A DNA stretch of 64,000 nt from Firmicutes bacterium HGW-Firmicutes-4 (GTDB lineage: Bacteria > Bacillota > Clostridia > Eubacteriales > Eubacteriaceae). Under the pieces are notes generated by a model. That model saw only the letters and a list, made by a program, of their open reading frames with translations. It was not told the DNA's origin and ran no database searches. Where the stretch lies: NCBI GenBank assembly GCA_002841405.1, contig PGZR01000002.1:1-64000 (forward strand), read 5' to 3'. The translations under genes and the position numbers were made by a program. This document shows, piece by piece, positions 1 through 7,479 of the stretch; position 1 is the stretch's first letter; every line of letters starts with the position of its first letter.

Positions 1-78
1 CGCGTCCTGGACCGCTGCCCCAATCTTCTTAGACTTACCCGCTTCCACCAATTCTTTGACTTCTGTAATTTTTGACAT
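1..78 (-). CDS. Corrinoid (cobalamin-binding) methyltransferase protein, N-terminal 26 codons only
   Basis: The reading frame begins MSKITEVKELVEAGKSKK and runs off the left edge of the window. Its start is preceded by a good Shine-Dalgarno site (GGAAGAAAG). The lysine- and glutamate-rich opening helix resembles the N-terminal helical cap of MtaC/MtgC-type corrinoid proteins, which carry the methyl group between a substrate methyltransferase and a methyl-THF methyltransferase. It lies 61 bases downstream of the intact methyl-THF methyltransferase gene and is probably in the same operon. The B12-binding motif (DxHxxG) would lie outside the window, so the assignment rests on this short N-terminus and on context. 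Confidence 0.6.
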   Translation of the reverse strand, partial: MSKITEVKELVEAGKSKKIGAAVQDA

Positions 79-139
79 GCTTTCTTCCTCCTATTATAAT
101 CAATTTTATTTAAATGTGTTGATTATCAATTTAGTTGTT

Positions 140-946
140 TTATTTTTTTACCGCGCCGTGAATCCCCTGGCGGTAAGCCCGGATATATTCGACGCAGTAT
201 TCGTCTTCCCCCATTAAGGCCTCCGTGGCAAAGATAATGCCCATTAAATCCCGATCGGTGGGATCAAGGATGGCACTGTCCAGCCCGGCCATCATCGCCA
301 TAACGGTAAAGCCCATATTGACCGTTTTGCGGGCCGGCAGGTTAAAGGAAATGTTGCTGATCGCCCCGGTAACGTGGATGGTCGGGTATTGGTTTTTGAT
401 CTCCCGGATCACCTCGGTCACCACCGCAATTCCCTCCTCCGAGGTGCAGAGCATTTCCACCAGCGGATCGATGTGCAGTCGCGAGGGGGCAATGCCGTAT
501 GTTTTGGCCTTGGCCATAATATCTGCAAACACGTCCAGCCGGTCAGTGGCGGTTTTGGGAATGCCCTTGTCGCTGTTCAGCAGTGCCACACATTCCCAGC
601 TGGTCGCGGCAATGGCCGCAAAGCCGACATCGACCTTATTGCCTTCCATCGAAACCGAGTTAAAAAGCCCCGGTTTGTTGCAGTAGTTCATGGCCGCAAT
701 GCAGGTCTGCTCGTTGGGGCTATCCACTGCAATCGGGGTCTCGGTGACTTCCTGGACGATGTCGATCAGCCATTTCATGGTCTCCAGCTCAACGTTATTC
801 TCGACTGAAGCGCAGACATCGATATAGTCCACCCCGGCCGCCGTCTGAATCCGGGCCAGATGCTTAATATACTCGGCATCCCGCGCCGCAATGGCTTTAG
901 CTGTGGCGGGAATGGCGCCGTTGATTTTTTCTCCAATGATGATCAT
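140..946 (-). CDS. Methyltetrahydrofolate:corrinoid methyltransferase (methyltransferase II)
   Basis: The 268-residue protein is a pterin-binding TIM barrel of the MtgA/MtvA/AcsE type. It transfers a methyl group between a corrinoid protein and tetrahydrofolate, feeding the Wood-Ljungdahl pathway. Visible family features are the start MIIIGEKINGAIP, the strand ending VDSPN, the NSVSME motif near residue 100, HIDPLVEML near 160 and AISNISFNLPAR near 200. The start at 946 follows AGGAGAACAAAGC. A longer frame reading upstream gives low-complexity sequence and is rejected. It sits between the His-rich DUF1292 gene and the corrinoid protein gene. The methyl-donor substrate cannot be told from this component. 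Confidence 0.88.
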   Translation of the reverse strand: MIIIGEKINGAIPATAKAIAARDAEYIKHLARIQTAAGVDYIDVCASVENNVELETMKWLIDIVQEVTETPIAVDSPNEQTCIAAMNYCNKPGLFNSVSMEGNKVDVGFAAIAATSWECVALLNSDKGIPKTATDRLDVFADIMAKAKTYGIAPSRLHIDPLVEMLCTSEEGIAVVTEVIREIKNQYPTIHVTGAISNISFNLPARKTVNMGFTVMAMMAGLDSAILDPTDRDLMGIIFATEALMGEDEYCVEYIRAYRQGIHGAVKK

Positions 947-977
947 GCTTTGTTCTCCTAATTTCTCTTCATTATTT

Positions 978-1289
978 TTAATTTTCCTGCCCGGCCAGAA
1001 AGGGCTCCAATGCCTTAAGGGTTGCCTCACTGATCGCCAGCAGGGCCGGGCCGTCAGGTCCATCGCACCATTCAAAAACATAGAGATCTTCGTTGGCGGT
1101 TTCGGCCGGGTGGTGATGGTGATCATGGCAATCACAGCTTTCGTCATGATGGTGGTGGAGTCGCTGCTCCCGGGTCAATACATACTGTTTATCACCAAAG
1201 CTGAAATGCTTTATCACATCCATTTTAAATTGGTTGCCGTGTTCATCGCTATAGATCCGGCTTTCGGCTGGCTGGTTTTTATCGGTCAT
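978..1289 (-). CDS. DUF1292-family protein with a histidine-rich metal-binding loop
   Basis: This 103-residue protein starts MTDKNQPAESRIYSDEHGN and has the small beta-rich DUF1292 pattern (sequence around YVLTREQ and DLYVFEW). Residues about 44-60 contain HHHHDESCDCHDHHHH, eight histidines and two cysteines in a very short span, which would be expected to bind transition metal ions. The start overlaps the end of the preceding gene by 11 bases, indicating translational coupling. With a COG0523 GTPase two genes upstream, a role in metal supply to the methyltransferase system is plausible (inference). The family itself has no established biochemical role. Confidence 0.65.
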   Translation of the reverse strand: MTDKNQPAESRIYSDEHGNQFKMDVIKHFSFGDKQYVLTREQRLHHHHDESCDCHDHHHHPAETANEDLYVFEWCDGPDGPALLAISEATLKALEPFLAGQEN

Positions 1290-1719
1290 GGCTTTCTCCT
1301 TTTTTCTGGGCGCATTCCAGTTGCTCAAAAAGATCAATCAGCCGCGCTTCCAAATCATTCGGGGGAATAGCAAAAACGATCAGCGCAATACTGACTAAAA
1401 CCCCATTGCTGCCGTCTGCGGCGGCTGGCTGCAGGCGACAAATTACCTGATCACCGGTTGTCGAGATCATCGCGGTCTGTCCCGTTGTTGCAAGAAAGCT
1501 TTTGAGATGACCAACAATCCCACCGCGCGCGGCAATCCATTGATTGATTACCGCAAATTCTTCCTGGATGACGGTATTTAGGGCCTTAAAAGATTTCTCC
1601 TGAAACACAGTTTCCCCGGCCATGGCCACCGTTCCTTCATGCAAAGTGGTCACAATCTGATAGCTTTTGCGTTTGCTCAGTTGCTCACTATTTCTGATTT
1701 TGATCTTGTAGTCAGCCAT
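1279..1719 (-). CDS. Uncharacterised protein between a COG0523 GTPase and a DUF1292 protein
   Basis: The 146-residue protein (MADYKIKIRNSEQLSKRKSY) was not recognised. It has no signal peptide. A hydrophobic stretch near residues 108-122 (VLVSIALIVFAIPP) looks like a buried beta strand rather than a membrane helix. The start follows AGGTGATCCAGA, overlaps the upstream GTPase stop by 8 bases, and the stop overlaps the next gene by 11 bases, so the three genes are tightly coupled. The position suggests an accessory role in corrinoid methyltransferase maturation or metal handling, but nothing in the sequence proves that. Confidence 0.6.
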   Translation of the reverse strand: MADYKIKIRNSEQLSKRKSYQIVTTLHEGTVAMAGETVFQEKSFKALNTVIQEEFAVINQWIAARGGIVGHLKSFLATTGQTAMISTTGDQVICRLQPAAADGSNGVLVSIALIVFAIPPNDLEARLIDLFEQLECAQKKGESHDR

Positions 1720-2311
1720 TCTGGATCACCTTAAGCAGCCGTTCATCAATGGGTTTAATTCCACTGATCAGATAGATTGCCGCATCTGAATTCAGTTCCC
1801 AGAGGTCAGCTTCAACCTCCCGCAATACGGTTTCCTCCACCAGATCAGTTTTATTAATCAGAATCAGGTGGGCATCATTTAGCTGTCCTTCAATCAGATT
1901 TGCCAGCGGCATCCGAATCCGCTGCCAGCGACTGGCGTCAACAAGGGTGACAATCTGGGCGGCAATCCCCAGGTTAGTAAACAGTGATTCGGCGATCTTA
2001 TCGGGAAAGGCCACTCCGGTCGCTTCGATGATCAGCCATTCCGGATCAATCGTGCTTTTTATTTCCTGCACGGCTGACAGCAAATCGCTGTTAAGACTAC
2101 AGCAGACGCATCCCGAGAAAATATCCCGGACCGTATAGCCATTGCCCCGCAGCAACTTGTCGTCAATGCCGATCTGACCAATTTCATTTTCAATGATCGC
2201 CACCTGACTCATTTGACTGCCGGGATATTGCTGCACCAGATATTGAGCCAGCTGGAGCAGCACCGATGTTTTTCCGGAACCCAGAAAACCACCCAGTATC
2301 AATATTTTCAA
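1712..2311 (-). CDS. COG0523 (CobW/HypB-like) GTPase, G domain only
   Basis: This 199-residue P-loop GTPase has a Walker A motif GGFLGSGKTS at residues 7-16, an ENEIGQIGID switch region, the COG0523 metal-binding signature GCVCCS near residue 68, and the guanine-specificity motif NKTD near 153. COG0523 proteins are metallochaperones or insertases for zinc, cobalt or cobalamin enzymes. Typical members exceed 300 residues and carry a C-terminal CobW_C domain, which is absent here. The start codon is TTG behind a GGAGGAGAAGG ribosome site. It heads a coupled set running into the methyl-THF methyltransferase and corrinoid protein, so a function in loading or reactivating that system is likely (inference). 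Confidence 0.8.
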   Translation of the reverse strand: MKILILGGFLGSGKTSVLLQLAQYLVQQYPGSQMSQVAIIENEIGQIGIDDKLLRGNGYTVRDIFSGCVCCSLNSDLLSAVQEIKSTIDPEWLIIEATGVAFPDKIAESLFTNLGIAAQIVTLVDASRWQRIRMPLANLIEGQLNDAHLILINKTDLVEETVLREVEADLWELNSDAAIYLISGIKPIDERLLKVIQNG

Positions 2312-2799
2312 AGCCTTCTCCTCCTGTTCTCAATCCTTTGGTATCGTTAAAAATGTGTTCTCGTCTCAACTCCTTCGTTTTTGTAATATCTGCATTATAT
2401 CCGAATAAAATTGATGAAGATATGGACGAAATCGCATCATTTTATGAATATTCCCGCTTGTTTTTCAACGCTACCGCCTGCAATTTTATCAAATGGTAAA
2501 ATCCCGTCGTCGACTTGGGGAAAATAGGATGATACTGACATCGCCGGCAATAAAAAAAGACCTGCCATTCAAACTGATTTTTCCAATAATCTGAGAAAAA
2601 CGGCAAATTTTAGATATTAATCTTTTTCAAATAGCAACAAACAACGCACGGATCATTAAACTGAAGCTGCAATATCGCAATCGTCAAAAATTAAATCGTG
2701 ATTATTTTTAATCTCCATAATTTCTACACAACATCATGATAAGCTAGACGTACAGAATGATATACTTAGCTACAAAAATTGAGAAAGCGGGTGAAAAAA
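2312..2799. other. Intergenic region, about 490 bases, no gene seen
   Basis: This AT-rich stretch separates the minus-strand GTPase operon from the plus-strand SHOCT gene. A TATAAT hexamer on the minus strand at 2394-2399 could be the -10 of the GTPase operon, but no good -35 accompanies it. A TATACT at 2760-2765 could serve the SHOCT gene. No riboswitch (in particular no cobalamin box) was recognised. Confidence 0.5.
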
Positions 2800-3093
2800 A
2801 TGATGGGATTAAATCTCTATAATGGGTGCGGCCTCGGTCTGTTTGGGTCCCCACAGGGATTTAGATTGATGGGCATGGCAGGAGGTGGTATTATGTTTAT
2901 GCTTTTACTAATTGTCTTAATTGTCGTCGCTATTGTCTGGTTCTCAAAAAATGGAAATCACCATTCACCGAGCTATACAAATCAGCCGCCTGCTGATCGT
3001 TCTTTAGAGATATTAAATGAACGTTACGCTTTAGGCGAAATTGATGATGACGAGTATTCAAAGAAAAAACTGGAACTGAGAAAGCTTCATTAA
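2800..3093 (+). CDS. Small membrane protein with C-terminal SHOCT domain
   Basis: The 97-residue protein has one strongly hydrophobic transmembrane segment (about residues 30-49, rich in Leu, Ile and Val). After a short linker it has a C-terminal SHOCT motif of about 30 residues (SLEILNERYALGEIDDDEY, then KKKLELRK). SHOCT domains are short helical oligomerisation modules, usually at protein ends, and say little about function. The ATG at 2800 is preferred because GGTGA lies six bases upstream. In-frame GTG at 2791 and TTG at 2779 are alternatives. It is a single gene followed by a terminator. Confidence 0.7.
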   Translation: MMGLNLYNGCGLGLFGSPQGFRLMGMAGGGIMFMLLLIVLIVVAIVWFSKNGNHHSPSYTNQPPADRSLEILNERYALGEIDDDEYSKKKLELRKLH

Positions 3094-3186
3094 CCTAAAA
3101 AAGTGCACATGAATTTGTATTTACTTTCAGTGACTGGCAGCTTTAAACAATGTGATCGACGGTTATGAAGTACTAAAATGACTAAA

Positions 3187-3237
3187 AGAATCGGCTTCTA
3201 CCAGTGACATTAGCTGGCGGAAGCCGATTCTTTTTTT
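3187..3237 (+). terminator. Rho-independent terminator after the SHOCT gene
   Basis: A 12-base perfect inverted repeat (AGAATCGGCTTC and GAAGCCGATTCT) with a 21-base loop is followed by a run of eight T residues. Confidence 0.85.
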
Positions 3238-3314
3238 GAAAAATGCGCTTGTGAGCGAGGACCATCCCGGCTCTTTATTTAAAAAGGGCACCTTTGTTTA
3301 AAACTGTTTAACTT

Positions 3315-3574
3315 ATTTTACTACCACCCCAATCACCCGGGGTTTGGGACTATCAATACTCAGCGGCGTTTCCACCGCTACCTGAACCACTTCGATCAGC
3401 TATTTCAGGGTTTCAATTTCCAGCTCCGGAGCGGTACTGGTGCAGTCATCAACAAAATCCGCCCCTCGCCCGCCTATTTAACCGCCCGATCGGCAATAAA
3501 AGCGGCATCACGCTTGTCGATCGCCTCCTTAACCGCCGGAATGCTGCCATTAATTTTTTTCCGATTATAATCAT
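3315..3574 (-). pseudogene. Decayed methyl-THF:corrinoid methyltransferase fragment
   Basis: Read on the minus strand from 3574, the sequence begins MIIIGKKINGSIPAVKEAI, parallel to the intact methyltransferase at 140-946 (MIIIGEKINGAIPATAKAI). It continues in shifted frames with recognisable pieces: a segment aligning to AGVDYIDVCAS, then ELEIETLK, a TAG where the intact copy has Trp, then LIEVVQ, ETPLSIDSPKP and a stop. It covers only about the first 85 residues and has at least two frame changes and two in-frame stops. It lies directly downstream of the UroD-type methyltransferase gene, as expected for an ancestral partner. A ribosome site (AAGGAGCGACGAG) is still present. Confidence 0.8.
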
Positions 3575-3596
3575 CTCGTCGCTCCTTATTTGCGTC

Positions 3597-4982
3597 TTAA
3601 ATCAGCAGGTTCATGTAAAAATCAAATGTTTCATGGCTGAACCGCTCAAAATTGTCCCGGGCAAAATCCGGGGTCAGCGGATAGCTTTGTTTGAATGTTT
3701 CCCAGTCAAACAAATATTGGGACTGGGGCTTGGGCACCAGGCGTTCATCATAGACAAAACCTTCACTGTTTAGCGGTGTCCCAAAGGATGTTCCGGGATT
3801 TTCGTAAGCCGCATTGTCGCGAATGTATTCGGTTAATGCCGCCAGGGTGTCCAGATTGACTTCCTTCAGGGTCAGCGGGTTTTTGTCAAAGCCAAACAGA
3901 TAACCACCACCGGGGAGCATAATATCCAGAAAGGCTTTGGCCCGATCAACAATCTGCACCGGCGTATCGGTCTTCAGTGAGGCACTGGGGAACAAGCCGG
4001 TGAGCAGGAATTTTTTACCCAGCTTATCTTTGATGGTCTGGGGATCGCCATATTCAAAGGCCAGCTGACATCCGGCCGGAATTTCCGACAGCAGGATATC
4101 AAGATAGCGGCTCCAATCGTGTTCACAGAACATATTGGGGCGGGCACCCACGGCCGCAAACTGCTGCAGCATTGTTTGATAGGAAGGCAGATAAATCTCG
4201 ACAAAATCTTTTTCCCGCATAAAGGTCGGCATATGAAGCGGAATAAAGACAGAGCCTTCGGGATGGATATTGCCTGGCAACCCCCAATGATAAAGCAGCG
4301 GCATTACCGCCGCAGCGGCTTCCTGGAGCTGCGTTTTATGCCGGCGGACATCCATGCTGATCCCTGAAAAACTGCGCAGCTGATCGGCAATAAAATCCAG
4401 CGGGGCTTCGGTAAAATTAAAGGAGCCCAGCGGACTGCCCGGATAATAGCCGTAGGTCTGGATCAGTTCAAAAAAGGTCGGCAGAAAGGCCATTTCGTCG
4501 TTCTGCAGAGCCAGCTTGCCCATCTGGATGGCCGCGGCCATCTTAATCGGATTCTGGGGATCGAGGTTTTTATGCTGCCGCGGGATGACGGTTTCGACCA
4601 GAAAATCAAAGGGTTTGTCAATCAATTGGGGATACTCATCAGCCATCATCCCAACCACCTCGGGATGCTGAACAAAGCCACCATTCCCCATTACAAAGGA
4701 CTGTGAGCCATAGAGCTGATACATTGATGGTGTTCGGGACAGCAGAAAATTGGCCGGTAAAACCAAACAGGCATCCGAATAGATTTTGGCGCACAGCTCC
4801 CGGGCCGGGTCGGCCATTTTTGAGTAATCAAACTGAAAATCAAACAGGTTCTGACCACCATATTCGGCCACCAGATGCTGCGGCAGGTTGATCCCGATCG
4901 GCATCCGTTCGGGTATCGTGTTGGCATAATAATCACTGTACAGTTTTCCCCGTTGCTGTTGTAAAGCTAAAACATCAATCAT
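3597..4982 (-). CDS. UroD-family substrate:corrinoid methyltransferase (candidate O-demethylase methyltransferase I)
   Basis: The 461-residue protein belongs to the uroporphyrinogen decarboxylase fold family that includes MtaA, CmuA and acetogen O-demethylase components of the MtvB/VdmB type. These cleave a methyl ether or other methylated compound and load the methyl group on a corrinoid protein. Supporting segments are MPTFMREKDFVEIYLPSYQ (about 247-265), the region around PNMFCEHDWSRYLD, and a late GGGYLFGFDKNP strand. The start follows GGAGGAAAAAA. The methyl donor cannot be read from sequence. Aromatic ethers such as vanillate or veratrole are typical of acetogens. The CRP-type gene upstream may regulate it. 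Confidence 0.75.
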   Translation of the reverse strand: MIDVLALQQQRGKLYSDYYANTIPERMPIGINLPQHLVAEYGGQNLFDFQFDYSKMADPARELCAKIYSDACLVLPANFLLSRTPSMYQLYGSQSFVMGNGGFVQHPEVVGMMADEYPQLIDKPFDFLVETVIPRQHKNLDPQNPIKMAAAIQMGKLALQNDEMAFLPTFFELIQTYGYYPGSPLGSFNFTEAPLDFIADQLRSFSGISMDVRRHKTQLQEAAAAVMPLLYHWGLPGNIHPEGSVFIPLHMPTFMREKDFVEIYLPSYQTMLQQFAAVGARPNMFCEHDWSRYLDILLSEIPAGCQLAFEYGDPQTIKDKLGKKFLLTGLFPSASLKTDTPVQIVDRAKAFLDIMLPGGGYLFGFDKNPLTLKEVNLDTLAALTEYIRDNAAYENPGTSFGTPLNSEGFVYDERLVPKPQSQYLFDWETFKQSYPLTPDFARDNFERFSHETFDFYMNLLI

Positions 4983-5084
4983 TTTTTTCCTCCATAATAT
5001 TCGTTAGATTTTGAACTTCATTAATTTTGCTGCTCTGTTTCCCGATTGACCGTTAAAGGTTTACATCGTTACCGCTATCTTAGC

Positions 5085-5136
5085 AAATTTTAAAGCGTCC
5101 TTCTGTCTCGCAAAAGACATAAGGACGCTTATTTTT
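5085..5136 (-). terminator. Hairpin between the CRP-type gene and the methyltransferase gene
   Basis: A perfect 10-base inverted repeat (AAGCGTCCTT and AAGGACGCTT) with an 18-base loop lies 27 bases after the end of the CRP-type gene. On the minus-strand transcript it is followed by TAAAATTT, a weak U tract. The opposite side has ATTTTT. It probably ends the regulator transcript, but a regulatory role for the downstream gene is possible. Confidence 0.55.
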
Positions 5137-5162
5137 GTAAATTTTATTTATTTTAAGAAAGT

Positions 5163-5705
5163 TTAAATGTTTTCTGAACAAAATTGACGTAGTTTTTCGA
5201 TGTTTGTCACTATTATCTTGTTTCGTTGGGTATCGATGACTTTTTCTTCGCGCAATACCTTGAGATATTTGGCGACATTGGCCCGGTTCAGACCGACAAA
5301 CTCGGCAATCGCCTGCTGGGAAAAGGGAATCAGCTGGTCATGATCATTGGTGTTTTTTAAATAGATATAAAAGAAATTGCAGATCTTTTCCATGCCAGTG
5401 GAAAAAAGCTGGTTGGCTAGTTCCTGACCATTCAGGGAAACCAGTTTAATATAGGCCCGATACATGGCGACGTTCAGGGCCGGATTGGTATTGACATACC
5501 GCTCAAAGCCAACCCGGTTAAAGACAAAAACTTCCAGATCGGTCACGGCGGTAAAGGCAAAGGAACGCATCATTTCAATTTCGCCGGGAAAATACAACGG
5601 TGCCAGATAGCCCTTACCGTAAAAGGATGAGGTTTTGACATTTCCCGACTCATGAATAAAAGACCCGGACATGGTCCCGGAGGTGATGTAATACATCTCG
5701 TCCAT
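5163..5705 (-). CDS. CRP/FNR-family transcription regulator, 5' end apparently frameshifted
   Basis: The frame shows most of a cyclic-nucleotide-binding-like beta barrel (MYYITSGTMSGSFIHE, FPGEIEMMRSFAFTAVTDLEVFVF) and a C-terminal CRP helix-turn-helix (IPFSQQAIAEFVGLNRANVAKYLKVLREEKVI). No ATG, GTG or TTG lies upstream in this frame before a TAA, although about 40 upstream codons still look like CRP sequence (FADDFSAFEDYFAEIKSAV). In another frame an ATG at 5837-5839 touches the stop of the diguanylate cyclase gene, suggesting the original coupled start and a one- or two-base indel near 5785-5825. As it stands translation would begin at MDEM, giving 180 residues against about 225 for the family. 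It may be inactive, or the shift may be a sequencing error. Confidence 0.7.
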   Translation of the reverse strand: MDEMYYITSGTMSGSFIHESGNVKTSSFYGKGYLAPLYFPGEIEMMRSFAFTAVTDLEVFVFNRVGFERYVNTNPALNVAMYRAYIKLVSLNGQELANQLFSTGMEKICNFFYIYLKNTNDHDQLIPFSQQAIAEFVGLNRANVAKYLKVLREEKVIDTQRNKIIVTNIEKLRQFCSENI

Positions 5706-5839
5706 CGGCTCTCCATAGCCATTGACCGGTTCGTTTTTATGATAGCGCCGGACCGCACTTTTGATCTCGGCGAAATAATCTTCAAACGCCGAAAAATCAT
5801 CGGCAAAATAATATTAGCTCCATTGCGCCTGCCTTTCAT

Positions 5840-6883
5840 CTACAAATCTTTGGTGTCAGCTTTAACTGCAGTTTTATTTAAATACATTTTTTCATCGGCT
5901 TTTTCTAGCATCTGCGGGAGCGAATCACCGCCATACTCATATCCCACCGCATATTGGATTTTTAGTTGGTCTGACTTTTGATTATACCGGATCGTGGCCA
6001 GTTCGATCTCCATGAGCAGCTGCTCGATTTGGTCCTCACGATGGTTTTTAACAATCATGATAAATTCATCCCCACCATAACGGCCAACAAAGACTTTTTC
6101 GTTGGTTAAATGATTTAAGATATCAGCAAAACCCTTAATTAGAGCATCCCCGGCACTATGACCGTAACTGTCGTTGATACATTTTAGATTATTGAGATCA
6201 AACATCACCATGCAGTAAGGACCTTCTTTTCGATCCATGGGAGTCCAGATTTTCTCTTCACAGCTGAGCCGCCCAGGTAGTCCGGTTGGTTTATCAAAAT
6301 AAGCCGCAGTCGCCAGCTCTTTATTTTTTCTGAGCAGCTGGATTTCGGTGATTGCCTGTTGGAACGAAATTACGATCAGCAGACCCAAAAGAATAACCAT
6401 CACCAATTCCAGGCTGGTGAGGATTTTTGCTTTCTGTTCCAGATAAAATTCTGCTGTTCCGACTACATCGTTAGCCATATTAAAATAGCTCTCACTCATT
6501 TGGATAACTTTTTCTTGATTACTCTGGTCAACCCGATAGATCAGGATTTCGGCCTGCAAATTATCCCAATAATCATTCAGCTCTGAGAGCTTTTCGAGAT
6601 AAGGAATGTCGTCCAGTTTATCCAGATCGTGCTGTCCTTGACCGGTCTGGAGTTCATCAAGAATTCCGTCCAGATACAGAATCAGATCATCTTTGGGGAT
6701 GCCGTTTGTTTCAAGCTTGACCAGTCGCTGGGTGCCCCCGCGGATAATCCCGGTATAGTTGATCACCCGACCGGTGCCCTGGATGATGTTGACCAGCTGA
6801 AAAATGTTAAACAGCACAATCCCCAATATGACAACACTAACTAATTGTACAATTTTATAAAGCAATTTTCGATTGGTATTCAT
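5840..6883 (-). CDS. Membrane diguanylate cyclase (GGDEF)
   Basis: The 347-residue protein has a transmembrane helix at about 11-31, an extracytoplasmic helical sensor region at 32-155 containing IIRGGTQRLVKLE as in type-IV-pilus/nitrate-sensor-like helical domains, a second helix at about 156-175, and a GGDEF domain at about 190-340. The active-site motif GGDEF is intact at residues 270-274 (context RYGGDEFIMI), and the substrate-binding FDLNNLKCINDSYGH segment is present, so cyclic di-GMP synthesis from GTP is expected. The stop codon abuts the presumed original start of the CRP-type gene, linking c-di-GMP signalling with that regulator. Confidence 0.88.
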   Translation of the reverse strand: MNTNRKLLYKIVQLVSVVILGIVLFNIFQLVNIIQGTGRVINYTGIIRGGTQRLVKLETNGIPKDDLILYLDGILDELQTGQGQHDLDKLDDIPYLEKLSELNDYWDNLQAEILIYRVDQSNQEKVIQMSESYFNMANDVVGTAEFYLEQKAKILTSLELVMVILLGLLIVISFQQAITEIQLLRKNKELATAAYFDKPTGLPGRLSCEEKIWTPMDRKEGPYCMVMFDLNNLKCINDSYGHSAGDALIKGFADILNHLTNEKVFVGRYGGDEFIMIVKNHREDQIEQLLMEIELATIRYNQKSDQLKIQYAVGYEYGGDSLPQMLEKADEKMYLNKTAVKADTKDL

Positions 6884-6982
6884 CTGCTTGCCATCCTTAT
6901 TCTTCAGACTTTTATCGTATCTGTTTCTGGTTTATCTGTCAACGTTTATCTCTTCAGCAAAACCTTGAAGATAAACATCTAC

Positions 6983-7465
6983 TCACCGCCGCCGCGCCAC
7001 AACCCGGACAATCCGCGGCCGGTTGTAGCGCTGGGCAATCACACAGGGCAGATTAACGGCCAGGGCAAAGATCAACATATCAAGAATCACGATCGGCGGC
7101 GTAAAAAAACCGAACACCCAAAAAGGCAGTATCGCCAGCCAGTGGATCATTTCGGCCCGGCAGGATTCCAGCAGGTATTTGTCAAGATTGTCTTTTTCAA
7201 AACTGACCAGCTTTTTTTTTTCAAAACCGCCTTTAACCAGCGATCCGCCATCTGGCAGGTATTTTTTCCAGCGCCGCACACGGAACCACTTTTGATAGAT
7301 CTCGCCATCTCTTTCCCAGCGATGGGCCCGGTAAAACCAGGCGGCGTAGTCAAAAAAACGATCCGGCAAGCGGGTGCAGATCAGAGCCGCAGCAACCATC
7401 AGCAACGGCCAGACAATAAAACACAGCAGAATGGTCAGCCCCTGAGGCAGAAAAATAATTTGCAT
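6983..7465 (-). CDS. CrtO-like glycosyl-diaponeurosporenoate acyltransferase family protein
   Basis: The 160-residue integral membrane protein has hydrophobic segments at about 8-28, 104-122 and 123-140, and the characteristic cytoplasmic sequence WFRVRRWKKYLPDGG. In staphyloxanthin synthesis CrtO attaches a fatty acyl chain to the glucose of the carotenoid glycoside. The gene follows the GT2 glycosyltransferase by 14 bases, in the order expected for such a pathway. Naming rests on the RWKKxLPDGG pattern and on the neighbours. The product cannot be called a carotenoid with certainty because no synthase is seen in the window. Confidence 0.65.
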   Translation of the reverse strand: MQIIFLPQGLTILLCFIVWPLLMVAAALICTRLPDRFFDYAAWFYRAHRWERDGEIYQKWFRVRRWKKYLPDGGSLVKGGFEKKKLVSFEKDNLDKYLLESCRAEMIHWLAILPFWVFGFFTPPIVILDMLIFALAVNLPCVIAQRYNRPRIVRVVARRR

Positions 7466-7479
7466 GCGCTGCTCCTCTC

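Noticed and set aside
225-808. Overlapping plus-strand frames opposite the methyl-THF methyltransferase
   Set aside because: They are antisense to a clearly conserved gene, have no ribosome sites and no recognisable domain.
947-1147. Upstream extension of the methyl-THF methyltransferase frame
   Set aside because: It reads out of frame through the DUF1292 gene, and the conserved start MIIIGEKING has its own ribosome site at 946.
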